From: Dyadobacter alkalitolerans DSM 23607 | Lineage (GTDB): Bacteria > Bacteroidota > Bacteroidia > Cytophagales > Spirosomataceae | Direction of reading: 5' to 3' | DNA length: 64,000 nucleotides | Assembly (NCBI RefSeq): GCF_000428845.1 | Contig: NZ_AUAS01000001.1 | Span: 558,001 to 622,000 of the forward strand | Part shown: piece by piece, positions 1 through 8,863 of the stretch | Layout: each line of letters starts with the position of its first letter | How positions within the stretch are numbered: the stretch's first letter is position 1 | Notes under the pieces: model-generated | What the model was told of the DNA's origin: nothing | Databases searched by the model: none | Seen by the model: only the letters and a program-made list of their open reading frames with translations | Translations under genes and position numbers: made by a program

Positions 1-2
1 CG

Positions 3-1088
3 CTGTCCGACAATGGGGATGCCATTCAGTTCAATGCGGATGATATCCGGCAGGTTAACCGGATTTTTCATTCCAAAGCAGTCGCCGTTAAAGACTTCTC
101 TGCGCAGTTTTCTCTCAAAAATGGCTTGGAATATTATGCCAAAACCTACTCGGAAGCATTGCCCGACCAGAACCTGGAAAGGCAGTTTACGGATCACCAG
201 TTCAACCATTTCGTGGAAGCGACTTACTATTTCAGCAACCGTCTGATTATGGTAGGCGGGCTGCGGAGCGGGCACAGCACATTGGCAAAAGAAACATGGT
301 TCACACCGCGCTTTTCAGTCGCCTATAAGCTGAATAATCAGGGGCAATTCTCTTTTGCAGCTGGGAAGTTCAAACAACTGGCAGAAGAAAAGCTGCGGGT
401 GCGCCAAATGGACTTAAAAAATTCAGCGGCAACGCATTACATTCTTAATTACTTCACAGTCAACAACAACCGCACATTCCGCGCGGAGGCTTTTTATAAA
501 AATTACGACAATCTGGTGACTTACAAAGGCGTGGCGAGCGATCCTAAAAACCTTGCTCTGAATGGTGCGGGCTATGCTCGAGGCGTTGATTTTTTCCTGC
601 GCGACAAGCAAACTATAAAGGATACCGACTTCTGGATCACGTACAGCTTTGTGGACAGCAAGCGCAGGTTTGCGGCCTATAAAACCAAAGTCCAGCCATC
701 ATTTGCACCCAGACACAATGGCTCGGTCGTGGTGAAACATTTTGTAACGGCTATGAAATCCCTGCTGGGAACATCCTGGTCGTGGAACAGCGGCTATGCT
801 TTTGATGATCCTAATCTGCCCGGTGAAATGCAGCGCAAAACGAAGCCATATAGCGATCTGAGTCTGAGTATCAGCTATCTGCCCAAACCCAATGTGATCC
901 TCCATGTGGCTTGCTCCAATGTTTTGGGAAGGCAGAATGTGTTCGGCTATCAATATGCGACGCAGCCGGATGAATCGGGTTCCTATGCAAGCAGGCCCGT
1001 GGGACAAGGCGCCAAGCGCTTCCTTTTTGCCGGACTTTTCATCACAATTTCAAAGGATAAAAAAGCCAACCAGCTGAACAATTTATAA
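3..1088 (+). CDS. TonB-dependent receptor, C-terminal part (5' truncated by window edge)
   Basis: The reading frame is open from the left edge, so this is the 3' part of a larger gene of which about 361 residues are visible. The sequence alternates aromatic and polar residues as in outer-membrane beta strands, and the last strand ends in FLFAGLFITIS before a short polar tail, as in TonB-dependent receptor barrels. Motifs such as AYKLNNQGQFSFAAGKF and ALNGAGYARGVDFFLRD resemble the barrel of Bacteroidota receptors. The plug and signal peptide lie outside the window, so the substrate cannot be judged. A secreted repeat protein and a LytS/LytTR pair follow in the same direction and may form one unit. 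Confidence 0.8.
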   Translation: MSDNGDAIQFNADDIRQVNRIFHSKAVAVKDFSAQFSLKNGLEYYAKTYSEALPDQNLERQFTDHQFNHFVEATYYFSNRLIMVGGLRSGHSTLAKETWFTPRFSVAYKLNNQGQFSFAAGKFKQLAEEKLRVRQMDLKNSAATHYILNYFTVNNNRTFRAEAFYKNYDNLVTYKGVASDPKNLALNGAGYARGVDFFLRDKQTIKDTDFWITYSFVDSKRRFAAYKTKVQPSFAPRHNGSVVVKHFVTAMKSLLGTSWSWNSGYAFDDPNLPGEMQRKTKPYSDLSLSISYLPKPNVILHVACSNVLGRQNVFGYQYATQPDESGSYASRPVGQGAKRFLFAGLFITISKDKKANQLNNL

Positions 1089-1165
1089 AGCACCGCGTAG
1101 CATTCACAAATCAATATCAAGTCGGCTATAAAGCATCATTTTAAGAACTATTAATCTTTTCAAAC

Positions 1166-1828
1166 ATGAACATTATGAAAAAGCAAGCCCAGATTATCAT
1201 CCTTTTGTTACTATCATTCTTTACCGCTTCGGCACAGGAATCGCCTTATCAGAAAGCAATGAAAAAGGAAATTGCGAAACTTACTTCAACCGACTCACTT
1301 CCTGTTTTGCAGCAATCGGCAAATGCCTTCGGACGGATCGCGGAGTTGAATCCGGGAGAATGGCTGCCGGTTTATTATCAGGGACTTGCGTACACATTTC
1401 AGGCCATGGACAAATCGCTTTCGCTGGATAAGAAGGACGAGGCGCTGGCTAAGGCGGACGAGCTGGCTCAGAAAGCCGACGCATTATCCAAAAACAATAC
1501 AGAAGTCGTGGCTTTGCAGGGTTTTATATTGATGGCCAAACTCAATGCAGATGCTGCAAATCGCGGGCAAAGCTTGTCGGGTCCGGTGTTGCAGACGTTT
1601 GGCAAAGCACGTGCGATGGATCCCAAAAATCCACGTGCTTATGCGTTAACGGCCCAAATGGAATATGGAATGGCCAAATTTTTCGGCTCCGGAACCGAAA
1701 AAGCTTGCGGATATGCGAAGGAAAGTCTGGCTATATTTGCTTCACAGGATGAGCCGGCGCTCAAAGCCGCCTTGATGCCAACCTGGGGCAAAGGCCTGGC
1801 CGAACAAATGGCCAAAAGCTGTCAATAA
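1166..1828 (+). CDS. Secreted helical-repeat (TPR-like) protein of unknown function
   Basis: This is a 220-residue protein with a clear N-terminal signal peptide (hydrophobic IIILLLLSFF, then TASAQE as a likely signal peptidase I site), so it is probably periplasmic. The rest is rich in Ala, Leu and Lys and looks entirely helical. The stretches around GEWLPVYYQGLAYTFQAM and NPRAYALTAQMEYG resemble tetratricopeptide-type repeats. Two starts are possible, ATG 1166 or ATG 1175; both keep the signal peptide. It sits between a TonB receptor and a LytS kinase and is probably cotranscribed with them. No enzymatic motif is visible. Confidence 0.7.
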   Translation: MNIMKKQAQIIILLLLSFFTASAQESPYQKAMKKEIAKLTSTDSLPVLQQSANAFGRIAELNPGEWLPVYYQGLAYTFQAMDKSLSLDKKDEALAKADELAQKADALSKNNTEVVALQGFILMAKLNADAANRGQSLSGPVLQTFGKARAMDPKNPRAYALTAQMEYGMAKFFGSGTEKACGYAKESLAIFASQDEPALKAALMPTWGKGLAEQMAKSCQ

Positions 1829-1872
1829 CGAGCATAGCAACGTAAAACAATCCTTTCTGACACCAATCATTC

Positions 1873-2931
1873 ATGAAAATCACCACACGGGGCTCGAAAA
1901 AATTCTGGAATTTCTCTCCGGCTTTTCTTGCGGGAAACCTGCTGATCGCGCTCGCGATTTCCGTCGGCTCTTTTGCAGAATGCATTGCGACTGGGGAAGG
2001 TTACCGGGATCTTGCACAGGACATTCTGATTTCATTCGTGATGTCGACGACGCTGAGTTATGGCGGATTTTTGATGGAGGATTATTTTGATAGGACGATT
2101 TCCTGGATCCAATATCCCGTCAAAAGGCTTATTCTGGAAAGTCTGTGCTATTTCCTGTATGTTTTTTGTGCGAGCATTGTCATCATTTTCCTGTTCCAGT
2201 TTTTTGTAATTAAAACGTTTACATTAAATAACATTCCGAGGAACAGACTGGTTGGCTGGACGCAGTTTCCGATGAAGGTCTCCTTTGTGATCCTGTTCAT
2301 ATTAATCAGCCGGTCGTTCCTGCTGGAATGGCGCACGGCGGCGATTGAATCGGAGCAGCTGAAAACGGAGCGGTTTGCCCAGCAATATCAGTCGCTGAAA
2401 GACCAGCTGAATCCGCATTTTTTATTCAATTCACTCAATGTGCTGAGCAACCTCGTTTACGAAAATCCGGACACGGCGGCGAAGTTTATCCGGCAGCTTT
2501 CCAGCATTTACCGGTATGTGCTCGAAGTCCAGCAGGAAGAGTTGGTGACATTAAAACAGGAATTGGGTTTTGCGGAAAACTATCTATCCTTACAAAAGAT
2601 CCGTTTTGAAGAAAGCCTGCAATATCACATCCGTGTGGATGTCCATGCAACCGGCTCCTTACCGCCCCTATCGCTCCAACTATTATTGGAAAACGCTATC
2701 AAGCACAATGTGGCTTCTAGGGAAATGCCATTGCGAATCAATATTGAGCTCATTAACAATCAGTTGATTGTCAAGAATAATGTCCAGCTCAAAAGCAGCT
2801 TGCCGGAAGAATCAACCGGCATCGGACTTTCTAATATCAGCAAGCGCTACGAGCTGCTGAGCAAAGAAAATATCGCTGTCAGCAATGCCGACGGCCAATT
2901 TACAGTAACATTACCATTGCTTTTTCCATGA
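1873..2931 (+). CDS. LytS/YehU-family sensor histidine kinase
   Basis: The N-terminal half carries about four hydrophobic membrane segments (near residues 15-35, 50-70, 90-120 and 130-150). The His_kinase domain follows, with the family motif LNPHFLFNSLNVLSNL, in which His182 is the likely phosphoacceptor. An ATPase N-box (LLLENAIKHNV) and a glycine box (GIGLSNISKRYELL) complete the catalytic region. The stop overlaps the start of the LytTR regulator by 4 bp (ATGA), so the two are translationally coupled. The membrane part has no recognisable ligand domain, so the signal is unknown; the upstream TonB receptor and secreted protein suggest an envelope role. Confidence 0.92.
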   Translation: MKITTRGSKKFWNFSPAFLAGNLLIALAISVGSFAECIATGEGYRDLAQDILISFVMSTTLSYGGFLMEDYFDRTISWIQYPVKRLILESLCYFLYVFCASIVIIFLFQFFVIKTFTLNNIPRNRLVGWTQFPMKVSFVILFILISRSFLLEWRTAAIESEQLKTERFAQQYQSLKDQLNPHFLFNSLNVLSNLVYENPDTAAKFIRQLSSIYRYVLEVQQEELVTLKQELGFAENYLSLQKIRFEESLQYHIRVDVHATGSLPPLSLQLLLENAIKHNVASREMPLRINIELINNQLIVKNNVQLKSSLPEESTGIGLSNISKRYELLSKENIAVSNADGQFTVTLPLLFP

Positions 2932-3680
2932 AAATTCTGATCATCGAAGACGAAAAACCAGCCGTAAGGCGCTTAATTCAGTTGATCAACCAGCAATTGC
3001 CGGAAGCGCAGGTCATCGCCAGTCTAGACACGGTAACGGCTGCTATTCAATGGTTTGGAAATAATCCTGAACCCGATCTGATTTTTCTTGACATTCAGCT
3101 TGCCGACGGAATTAGTTTCGAAATTTTCGAAAAAGTAAAGGTCACTGCACCGATCATTTTCTGCACGGCTTACGACCAATATGCCATCAAAGCATTCAAG
3201 CTCAACAGCATCGATTATTTGTTAAAGCCCGTTGACCCCGAAGAACTTACACATGCACTGAAGAAATTCAAATCAGGCAAAAATCAACCTGCCATTTCTC
3301 TCGATCAAATCCGCAGCCTGATCCAACCCGCCACAAAAACATTTAAAACACGCTTTCTCGTAAAACTGGGCGAGCGTATACAGACCATTGACATTCAAGA
3401 CATTGCCTTCTTTTACAGCGAAGACAAAGTGACCTTGCTTCAAACCCGGCAGGGAAAGAAATACACATTGGATTATATTCTCGATGAGATTGAAGAAATG
3501 GTCTCGCCAGAGCAGTTTTTCAGGATCAACAGGAAATATATCAGCTCCATTTCTGCGATTAAAGACGTTTTCACTTACTCCAACAGTCGGCTGAAAGTAC
3601 ATCTCGAAAACAGCGCCGATCAGGACATTCTCATCAGCCGCGAGCGCATGGGGCCTTTCAAAACCTGGCTCGGACAGTAA
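2928..3680 (+). CDS. LytTR-family response regulator
   Basis: A receiver domain occupies residues 1-120, with acidic residues after the first strand (IIEDEKP), phosphoacceptor Asp55 in LIFLDIQLADG and the conserved lysine in YLLKPVDP. A LytTR DNA-binding domain covers roughly residues 145-245, with the typical start RFLVKLGERI and the segment FFRINRKYISS. It overlaps the kinase by 4 bp and is its cognate partner. LytTR proteins usually bind paired direct repeats upstream of target genes; no such site was identified here. Confidence 0.93.
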   Translation: MKILIIEDEKPAVRRLIQLINQQLPEAQVIASLDTVTAAIQWFGNNPEPDLIFLDIQLADGISFEIFEKVKVTAPIIFCTAYDQYAIKAFKLNSIDYLLKPVDPEELTHALKKFKSGKNQPAISLDQIRSLIQPATKTFKTRFLVKLGERIQTIDIQDIAFFYSEDKVTLLQTRQGKKYTLDYILDEIEEMVSPEQFFRINRKYISSISAIKDVFTYSNSRLKVHLENSADQDILISRERMGPFKTWLGQ

Positions 3681-3740
3681 CCCGGCACGGATTTTTAAAG
3701 CGTTGTCTCTCACAATAATTGATCATTTTCGACAAAAGAT

Positions 3741-4514
3741 ATGAGAGCAATCTGGTCCGGGGCCATCGGATTTGGCCTTGTCAACATTCCCGTAAAATTA
3801 TTCAGCGCGACCCAACAGGCTGAGCTGGATCTGGATATGCTGGACAAAAAAGATCACGCTAACATTAAGTATCAGCGTGTGAATGCCAATACAGGCAAGG
3901 AAGTGGACTGGGACGACATTGTGAAGGGCTATAAGGTTGAAGATGAATATGTTGTCCTGGACGATAAGGATTTTGAAAAAGCCAGTCCGGAAAAAACCAA
4001 GATCATCGAAATTGCTGAATTTGTCAATGAAAAAGACATTGACAGCATTTACTACGAAACACCTTACTATCTGCAACCCGAAAAATCGGGCGGCAAACCG
4101 TATGCATTGCTGCGCGATGCGTTGAAAAAAACAGGAAAGGCTGGTTTGGGCACTTATGTTTTGCGGAACCGCGAAAGCCTGGTTTTAATCAAGGCTGCTG
4201 GCGATCTTTTGATTTTGAATAAAATAAGATTTCAGGACGAAATACGCGAAACGGAGGAGCTAACCATTCCGGATGTGAAGATCAAGCCTGCGGAAATGGC
4301 CATGGCTGTGCAGCTTATCGAGCAGCTGACGACGGATTTTGACATTTCGAATTACAAAGACACTTATAATGAGTCGCTGCTGAAACTGATCATGGCGAAG
4401 GCGAAAGGCAAAAAACCGGCAACGCCGAAAATGAAGATCGTGCATTCGAAAAGCAAGGATCTGATGGCCCAGTTGAAGGAAAGTTTGAGCGCACCGAAAC
4501 GAAAAGCATCGTGA
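3741..4514 (+). CDS. ku: Non-homologous end-joining protein Ku
   Basis: The N-terminus MRAIWSGAIGFGLVNIPVKL is the hallmark of bacterial Ku, and the length of 257 residues is usual for the family. Bacterial Ku forms a homodimeric ring that threads onto broken DNA ends and recruits LigD. Segments IYYETPYYLQP and LRNRESLVLI also match the Ku core beta barrel. The C-terminus is basic (KAKGKKPATPKMK), as in other bacterial Ku tails. The next gene starts 1 bp after the stop and encodes the LigD polymerase domain, so the two form an NHEJ operon. Confidence 0.95.
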   Translation: MRAIWSGAIGFGLVNIPVKLFSATQQAELDLDMLDKKDHANIKYQRVNANTGKEVDWDDIVKGYKVEDEYVVLDDKDFEKASPEKTKIIEIAEFVNEKDIDSIYYETPYYLQPEKSGGKPYALLRDALKKTGKAGLGTYVLRNRESLVLIKAAGDLLILNKIRFQDEIRETEELTIPDVKIKPAEMAMAVQLIEQLTTDFDISNYKDTYNESLLKLIMAKAKGKKPATPKMKIVHSKSKDLMAQLKESLSAPKRKAS

Positions 4515-4515
4515 T

Positions 4516-5415
4516 ATGAAAAAGAAAGCGGAACTGACACACCTGGACAAAATCTATTGGCCGGACGAGCAGATTACGAAAGGCGAATTGCTGGAATATT
4601 ACAGTGAGATAGCGCCTTACATTATCCCTTATTTAAAAAATCGCCCCTTATCACTCCGCCGCAATCCGAATGGCATCAACGAACCCAGTTTTTTCCAGAA
4701 AGATGCCGGTGACAATGTTCCGGATTGGATCAAAACAGAGGAGATCCTGGCGGAATCGACTGGAAAAATGGTGAATTATTTCATTTGCAACGACCTCGAA
4801 ACGTTGCTTTACATTGCCAATATGGGATGTATTGAAATGAATCCATGGAATTCCACCATTAATAAGCTCGATAACCCCGATTATATTGTGATGGACATTG
4901 ACCCGTCCGATAAAAATACATTTGAAGATGTGGTAGACGTTGCGCTGGTGATCAAGGAGATCCTCGATCAGACTGGTATGACGGGTTTTTGCAAAACTTC
5001 CGGGTCCAGCGGGCTGCACATTTACATTCCTTTTGGCAAGAAATATACTTATGACGAAAGTCGTGTTTTTGCCGAAATCCTCGCAACGCTCGTTGTAGAA
5101 CGTCTTCCGGAACTCACAACACTGGAACGGTCGCTTTCGAAACGCAAGAAAGATCAGATTTATGTCGATTTTCTGCAAAACAGGATCGCGCAGACACTCG
5201 CATCCGCATATAGCGTACGCCCGAAACCAGGTGCAACCGTATCCGCGCCGCTCGAATGGAGCGAGGTGAAACACGGACTTAGCCCCAAGGATTTTACCAT
5301 TAAAAACATGTTGAAACGGGTCGAAGAGAAAGGTGATTTGTTCAAAGGCGTTTTGGGTAAAGGCATTGACATGCAGAAAGCATTACAAAAAATGGAGGCG
5401 CTGCACGGGGAGTAA
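4516..5415 (+). CDS. Stand-alone LigD-type polymerase/primase domain (NHEJ)
   Basis: This 299-residue protein matches the polymerase (archaeo-eukaryotic primase) domain of LigD. It starts with LTHLDKIYWP, has RPLSLRRNPNG and FFQKDAG, the metal-binding Asp pair D127 and D129 in VMDIDPSD, and the SGSSGLHIYIPF motif. In multidomain LigD this part adds nucleotides, preferably ribonucleotides, at break ends. Here it is a separate polypeptide without ligase or phosphoesterase domains. It lies directly behind ku, so it probably works with Ku, while the sealing ligase must be encoded elsewhere. Confidence 0.92.
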   Translation: MKKKAELTHLDKIYWPDEQITKGELLEYYSEIAPYIIPYLKNRPLSLRRNPNGINEPSFFQKDAGDNVPDWIKTEEILAESTGKMVNYFICNDLETLLYIANMGCIEMNPWNSTINKLDNPDYIVMDIDPSDKNTFEDVVDVALVIKEILDQTGMTGFCKTSGSSGLHIYIPFGKKYTYDESRVFAEILATLVVERLPELTTLERSLSKRKKDQIYVDFLQNRIAQTLASAYSVRPKPGATVSAPLEWSEVKHGLSPKDFTIKNMLKRVEEKGDLFKGVLGKGIDMQKALQKMEALHGE

Positions 5416-5494
5416 CCGGATTTCAATGAAGATCGCATGGGGAGATGTTTTGAAGTAATGGTTACTTTTATCGCTTCAACCATAACCTAATCCC

Positions 5495-6673
5495 ATGCAG
5501 TTTTTAAAACTCAGCAAAACCCTGCGATCACCACTGGCAGCCATGTGCATTGTGGCTCCCTTAATCCTTGCAACGGCCTGTAAATCCGAAGAGAAAAAAG
5601 ACGAAGCTGCCACAGCAACGGACAGCACAACCAGAAAACCGGTTGTGATAGGCTACGTTGGCGGCTTTCGCGGGCTGGTCAATACAGATCGCATTGAAGT
5701 GGACAAGTTGACCCACATTAACTATGCATTTGTAGATGTTCAGAAAGGAAAAGCGTTTTTGACCAATGAAAAAACTGATTCCACCAATTTCCGCAAGCTC
5801 AATTTGCTGAAAGAAAAAAATCCCGATCTTAAAATCCTGATCTCCCTGGGTGGCTGGACTTGGAGTGAAAATTTTTCCGACGCAGTTCTGACAGAAGCTT
5901 CCAGAAAAATATTCGCAGCAAGTTCTGTTGATATTATCAGGAAATACGACCTCGATGGTGTGGACATTGACTGGGAATATCCCGGAATGCCGGGTGAAGA
6001 CGGCAACGTTTACAGACCTGAGGATAAGCAAAACTTCACTTTAATGTTCGAGGCGATCCGTAAAGAACTGGACGCTTTTGAAAAAGAATCGGGCAAGAAA
6101 AAGCTGCTTACGACCGCTGTTCCCGGCTTTACTTCTTTCCTGAAAGTAGTTGAAATGGGCAAAGCAGCTGCATTTTTGGATTATGTGAACATCATGACCT
6201 ATGACCTTTTCCAGGGCGACACAGCGGTCCATCATGCCGCATTATATTCGTCTGATATTTATAAGGCAAGCCATTCGGTGGATAATGCTGTAAAAGCATT
6301 TTCTGCGGAGGGCGTTCCGATGAATAAGCTGGTTGTTGGCCTTCCCTTCTACGGGCGTATGTTCCGCGTTGCGAAGTTGGATAAAGGCCTGGGCCAGAAA
6401 CACATCAAGCAAGAATATGTGGACGGTTATACCATGATCAAAGACAGCATGGTAAACAAAAAAGGCTTTAAAGAATACCGTGACGAGGTGGCAAAAGCGC
6501 CCTACTTGCTCAACGCCAAGACCGGAGACGTTTTGAGCTACGACGACGAGCAGTCTGTGAGAGAAAAATGTAAATATGTTTTAGATAAAAAACTCGCCGG
6601 GGTGATGTTCTGGGAATACAACTCAGATTCAAAAACATATCTCCTCGACGAAATAGACAAGACATTTAACTAG
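5495..6673 (+). CDS. GH18 chitinase-type glycoside hydrolase, lipoprotein
   Basis: The N-terminus has a lipoprotein signal with lipobox LATAC (Cys29) followed by a charged linker, so it is probably membrane anchored. The GH18 TIM barrel shows the signature DGVDIDWEYPG at residues 154-164, with Glu161 as the catalytic acid and the preceding Asp residues for substrate assistance. SLGGWTWS, NIMTYDLFQ and GVMFWEYNSD are also GH18 barrel motifs. It likely cleaves chitin or other beta-1,4-GlcNAc polymers. The 3' end overlaps the convergent endonuclease V gene by 4 bp. Confidence 0.92.
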   Translation: MQFLKLSKTLRSPLAAMCIVAPLILATACKSEEKKDEAATATDSTTRKPVVIGYVGGFRGLVNTDRIEVDKLTHINYAFVDVQKGKAFLTNEKTDSTNFRKLNLLKEKNPDLKILISLGGWTWSENFSDAVLTEASRKIFAASSVDIIRKYDLDGVDIDWEYPGMPGEDGNVYRPEDKQNFTLMFEAIRKELDAFEKESGKKKLLTTAVPGFTSFLKVVEMGKAAAFLDYVNIMTYDLFQGDTAVHHAALYSSDIYKASHSVDNAVKAFSAEGVPMNKLVVGLPFYGRMFRVAKLDKGLGQKHIKQEYVDGYTMIKDSMVNKKGFKEYRDEVAKAPYLLNAKTGDVLSYDDEQSVREKCKYVLDKKLAGVMFWEYNSDSKTYLLDEIDKTFN

Positions 6674-7404
6674 AACAAGCTCCATTGTTCCAGTTCGTGA
6701 TATCCTTCTTTTAACTCGCCGATCCGGAACCGGTTCACAAATTCGTGCGCCTTTCGGGTCGGCTCAGGGAGCCGGTGCTTGCCGAGACATTGCATTGCAA
6801 TGTCCATGCTGTCTTTCAGGCTCATTTTGTGACCGGGGGAAATAAAGACCGGTTTTACATTATCCTTGCTCCTTAATGCAAATCCAATTGTGTCGCCTTT
6901 GTCGGTTACCAGTGAATAGTCGCCTCTTGTTTCACCGGGATCTGCATAAATCCCGGCCAGCTTTTTCTTGGCACAACCCATCGTAACCGAATCGGTAAGG
7001 ACCCCAAAATGCGTTGCAATCCCCATTCGCCGGGCATGTAAGATGCCGTTGCCATCGAACATGATGCAATCGGGCTTTACGGGAAGCTGCTCGTAAACCT
7101 TTAACAGGCCCGGAATCTCCCGAAAGGCGAGAAAACCTGGCACATAAGGAAAAATATTGGTGGTTTGAACGAGTGAATAGGAAATAGGTTTCAAATCAGG
7201 ATAACTCAGCACGACCATCCCGGCATAAACCGTATCGCTGTAAAGGTCCAGTGAAATATCAGCCCCCGCAATGGTCTTGATCCCCCCTTCCATGGGCGAA
7301 AGCTTCACAATGCCTCTCAGCTTCTCCTGTATGGCCGTAGCTTCAGCAATCGTCAATTGCCCATAGTTTGATTCCGGTGTTTCAATATTATTATTCATAT
7401 ACAA
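6670..7404 (-). CDS. nfi: Endonuclease V (deoxyinosine 3'-endonuclease)
   Basis: The 244-residue protein shows the endonuclease V pattern: catalytic Asp in AGADISLD, the wedge and active-site segment FPYVPGFLAFREIP, and DGNGILHARRMGIATHFGV. Endonuclease V nicks the second phosphodiester 3' of deoxyinosine and starts repair of deaminated adenine. Most homologues have DGHG where this one has DGNG; the Asp is kept, so activity is plausible. The start could be ATG 7404 or ATG 7398. The gene converges on the GH18 gene with a 4-bp overlap. Confidence 0.9.
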   Translation of the reverse strand: MYMNNNIETPESNYGQLTIAEATAIQEKLRGIVKLSPMEGGIKTIAGADISLDLYSDTVYAGMVVLSYPDLKPISYSLVQTTNIFPYVPGFLAFREIPGLLKVYEQLPVKPDCIMFDGNGILHARRMGIATHFGVLTDSVTMGCAKKKLAGIYADPGETRGDYSLVTDKGDTIGFALRSKDNVKPVFISPGHKMSLKDSMDIAMQCLGKHRLPEPTRKAHEFVNRFRIGELKEGYHELEQWSLF

Positions 7405-7469
7405 CTGGCATGATATTCTTTGTATAACCTAAAAACATCTCAGGTTCATTAAAAAATCAAGCCATCCTC

Positions 7470-7976
7470 ATGGAACAAGTTATTGTTAAGCGTAAATGGG
7501 CAAATTGGAAATTCATCGCCTTCGTTGTCATTCTCATAGCTATTTTTATCAAATTCTTTGTGCTCGGTGACGGCGATGAAAATGCGCCGGTAACCGTAGA
7601 GCTGGACTTGCCGAAGGTAGCGCTTCGCAGTGTGGAAGAAGTAGAAGCCGTTTTAGGCAAAGGAACATTGGACAGCTATTATAAAGACGAGGTGGCCGGC
7701 TGCGAAAAATGTCCCAAAATGATTTACCGCGAGGGGAAAGTCGAGATCATTTATATTAATGAAATCGCCGATCAGATCCAGCTTAATAAGCTGTCAGATT
7801 ATGATTTTGAAGATCGTGTTGTGCTTGGTATCCTTAACTTAAAAAAGAACATTAAGCCCAATATCGACGATAAGCAACTGAAAAGGTGGGATAACTACGA
7901 AAAATATTCCCAGATCTCAGCATTCGGTAACGGCAGCAAGATCGAGTACATTCTGATCAAAGCTAAGACCGAATAG
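7470..7976 (+). CDS. Single-pass membrane protein of unknown function
   Basis: This is a 168-residue protein with one strongly hydrophobic segment at about residues 14-32 (FIAFVVILIAIFIKFFVL), followed by a soluble part that is probably periplasmic. The soluble part has a GCEKCPK Cys pair near residue 76 and alternates short strands and helices. No family is recognised with confidence. It stands alone between divergent nfi and a convergent PEP mutase-like gene and has its own terminator just downstream. Confidence 0.7.
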   Translation: MEQVIVKRKWANWKFIAFVVILIAIFIKFFVLGDGDENAPVTVELDLPKVALRSVEEVEAVLGKGTLDSYYKDEVAGCEKCPKMIYREGKVEIIYINEIADQIQLNKLSDYDFEDRVVLGILNLKKNIKPNIDDKQLKRWDNYEKYSQISAFGNGSKIEYILIKAKTE

Positions 7977-7999
7977 CATATTGAATGATTTCAAAGATT

Positions 8000-8028
8000 A
8001 AAGGAGAACCAAATGGCTCTCCTTTTTT
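8000..8028 (+). terminator. Rho-independent terminator
   Basis: An interrupted stem (AAAGGAGA pairing with TCTCCTTT around a small GG/CC-closed loop) is followed by a run of T residues ending at 8028. It lies 24 bp after the stop of the membrane-protein gene and just before the convergent gene. Confidence 0.75.
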
Positions 8029-8046
8029 GTGACTTTTAGCAAGAGA

Positions 8047-8853
8047 TCAACTCACAGCTGTGATACCGGTGTGGCTAAAAGTTTCCTTAATCTGCTTCAA
8101 AGAAGCTTTCATGGCTAACAGCATTGCTTTTTGAAAATTCGGCCCGAAGCTAACCCTGGCTACGCCCAGGTTTTGGAGTTGTGTCAGTTCGGGCGTTCCT
8201 TTCGTGATTAATATGTTTACAGGGACAGGAAACTCTTTAACGAGGGCCGCTATGGCACTTTCTTCTTGTACTAATATGGGATAAATGCCGTCCGCACCAG
8301 CGTCTGCATAAGCGCATCCACGCTCGATGGCCAGTTTCAATTTCTCATCATTTGTAAGTGTGCTGGGTTTCAGGAAAACGTCTGTCCGGGCATTAATGAA
8401 CAGCCGCACACCAGCCTTTTCCGCCGTTTTCCGGATCATCCTGATCCGTTCAGCTTGCAGGTCCAGGGGCAGTAGCTGATTGGTTTTCGGATCGCGGTCT
8501 TCGATGTTGATGCCGGCTACGCCCGTTGCTAAAATCTTTCTAACATTTGCCCTTAATCCTTGCAGATCAGTCGCATAACCGGATTCAATATCAGCAGTAA
8601 CCGGCACTTCCACAGCATTTACGATCTGGCTGATGACATTTAACGCCAGCTCAAAAGGAATCTTTTCGCCATCCTGATAACCATGGGCACGTGCAATAGC
8701 CGCACTAGCAGTGGCAACAGCCGGATAACCGGTTTCTTCAAGTAATGCAGCACCTGTAACATCCCATATATTAGGTAAAACAAGCATCTGCTTACTGTAA
8801 TGCAGCTTTTTGAGCAGATCCGCTTTTTCGGATTGTGTCCCTTTCCTATTCAT
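8047..8853 (-). CDS. Isocitrate lyase/PEP mutase-superfamily enzyme
   Basis: The 268-residue protein has the PEP mutase/isocitrate lyase barrel pattern: NIWDVTGAALLEETGYPAVATASAA at the start (cited in part: WDVTGAALLEE), metal-site motif VTADIESGY, and INIEDRD followed by RLFINARTDVF. Members cleave or form C-C or P-C bonds next to a carboxylate. This subgroup is usually annotated only as isocitrate lyase/phosphoenolpyruvate mutase family, and the exact substrate is not predictable. It begins 10 bp after the carboxymuconolactone decarboxylase-like gene and is cotranscribed with it. Confidence 0.88.
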   Translation of the reverse strand: MNRKGTQSEKADLLKKLHYSKQMLVLPNIWDVTGAALLEETGYPAVATASAAIARAHGYQDGEKIPFELALNVISQIVNAVEVPVTADIESGYATDLQGLRANVRKILATGVAGINIEDRDPKTNQLLPLDLQAERIRMIRKTAEKAGVRLFINARTDVFLKPSTLTNDEKLKLAIERGCAYADAGADGIYPILVQEESAIAALVKEFPVPVNILITKGTPELTQLQNLGVARVSFGPNFQKAMLLAMKASLKQIKETFSHTGITAVS

Positions 8854-8863
8854 AGCATCTCAA

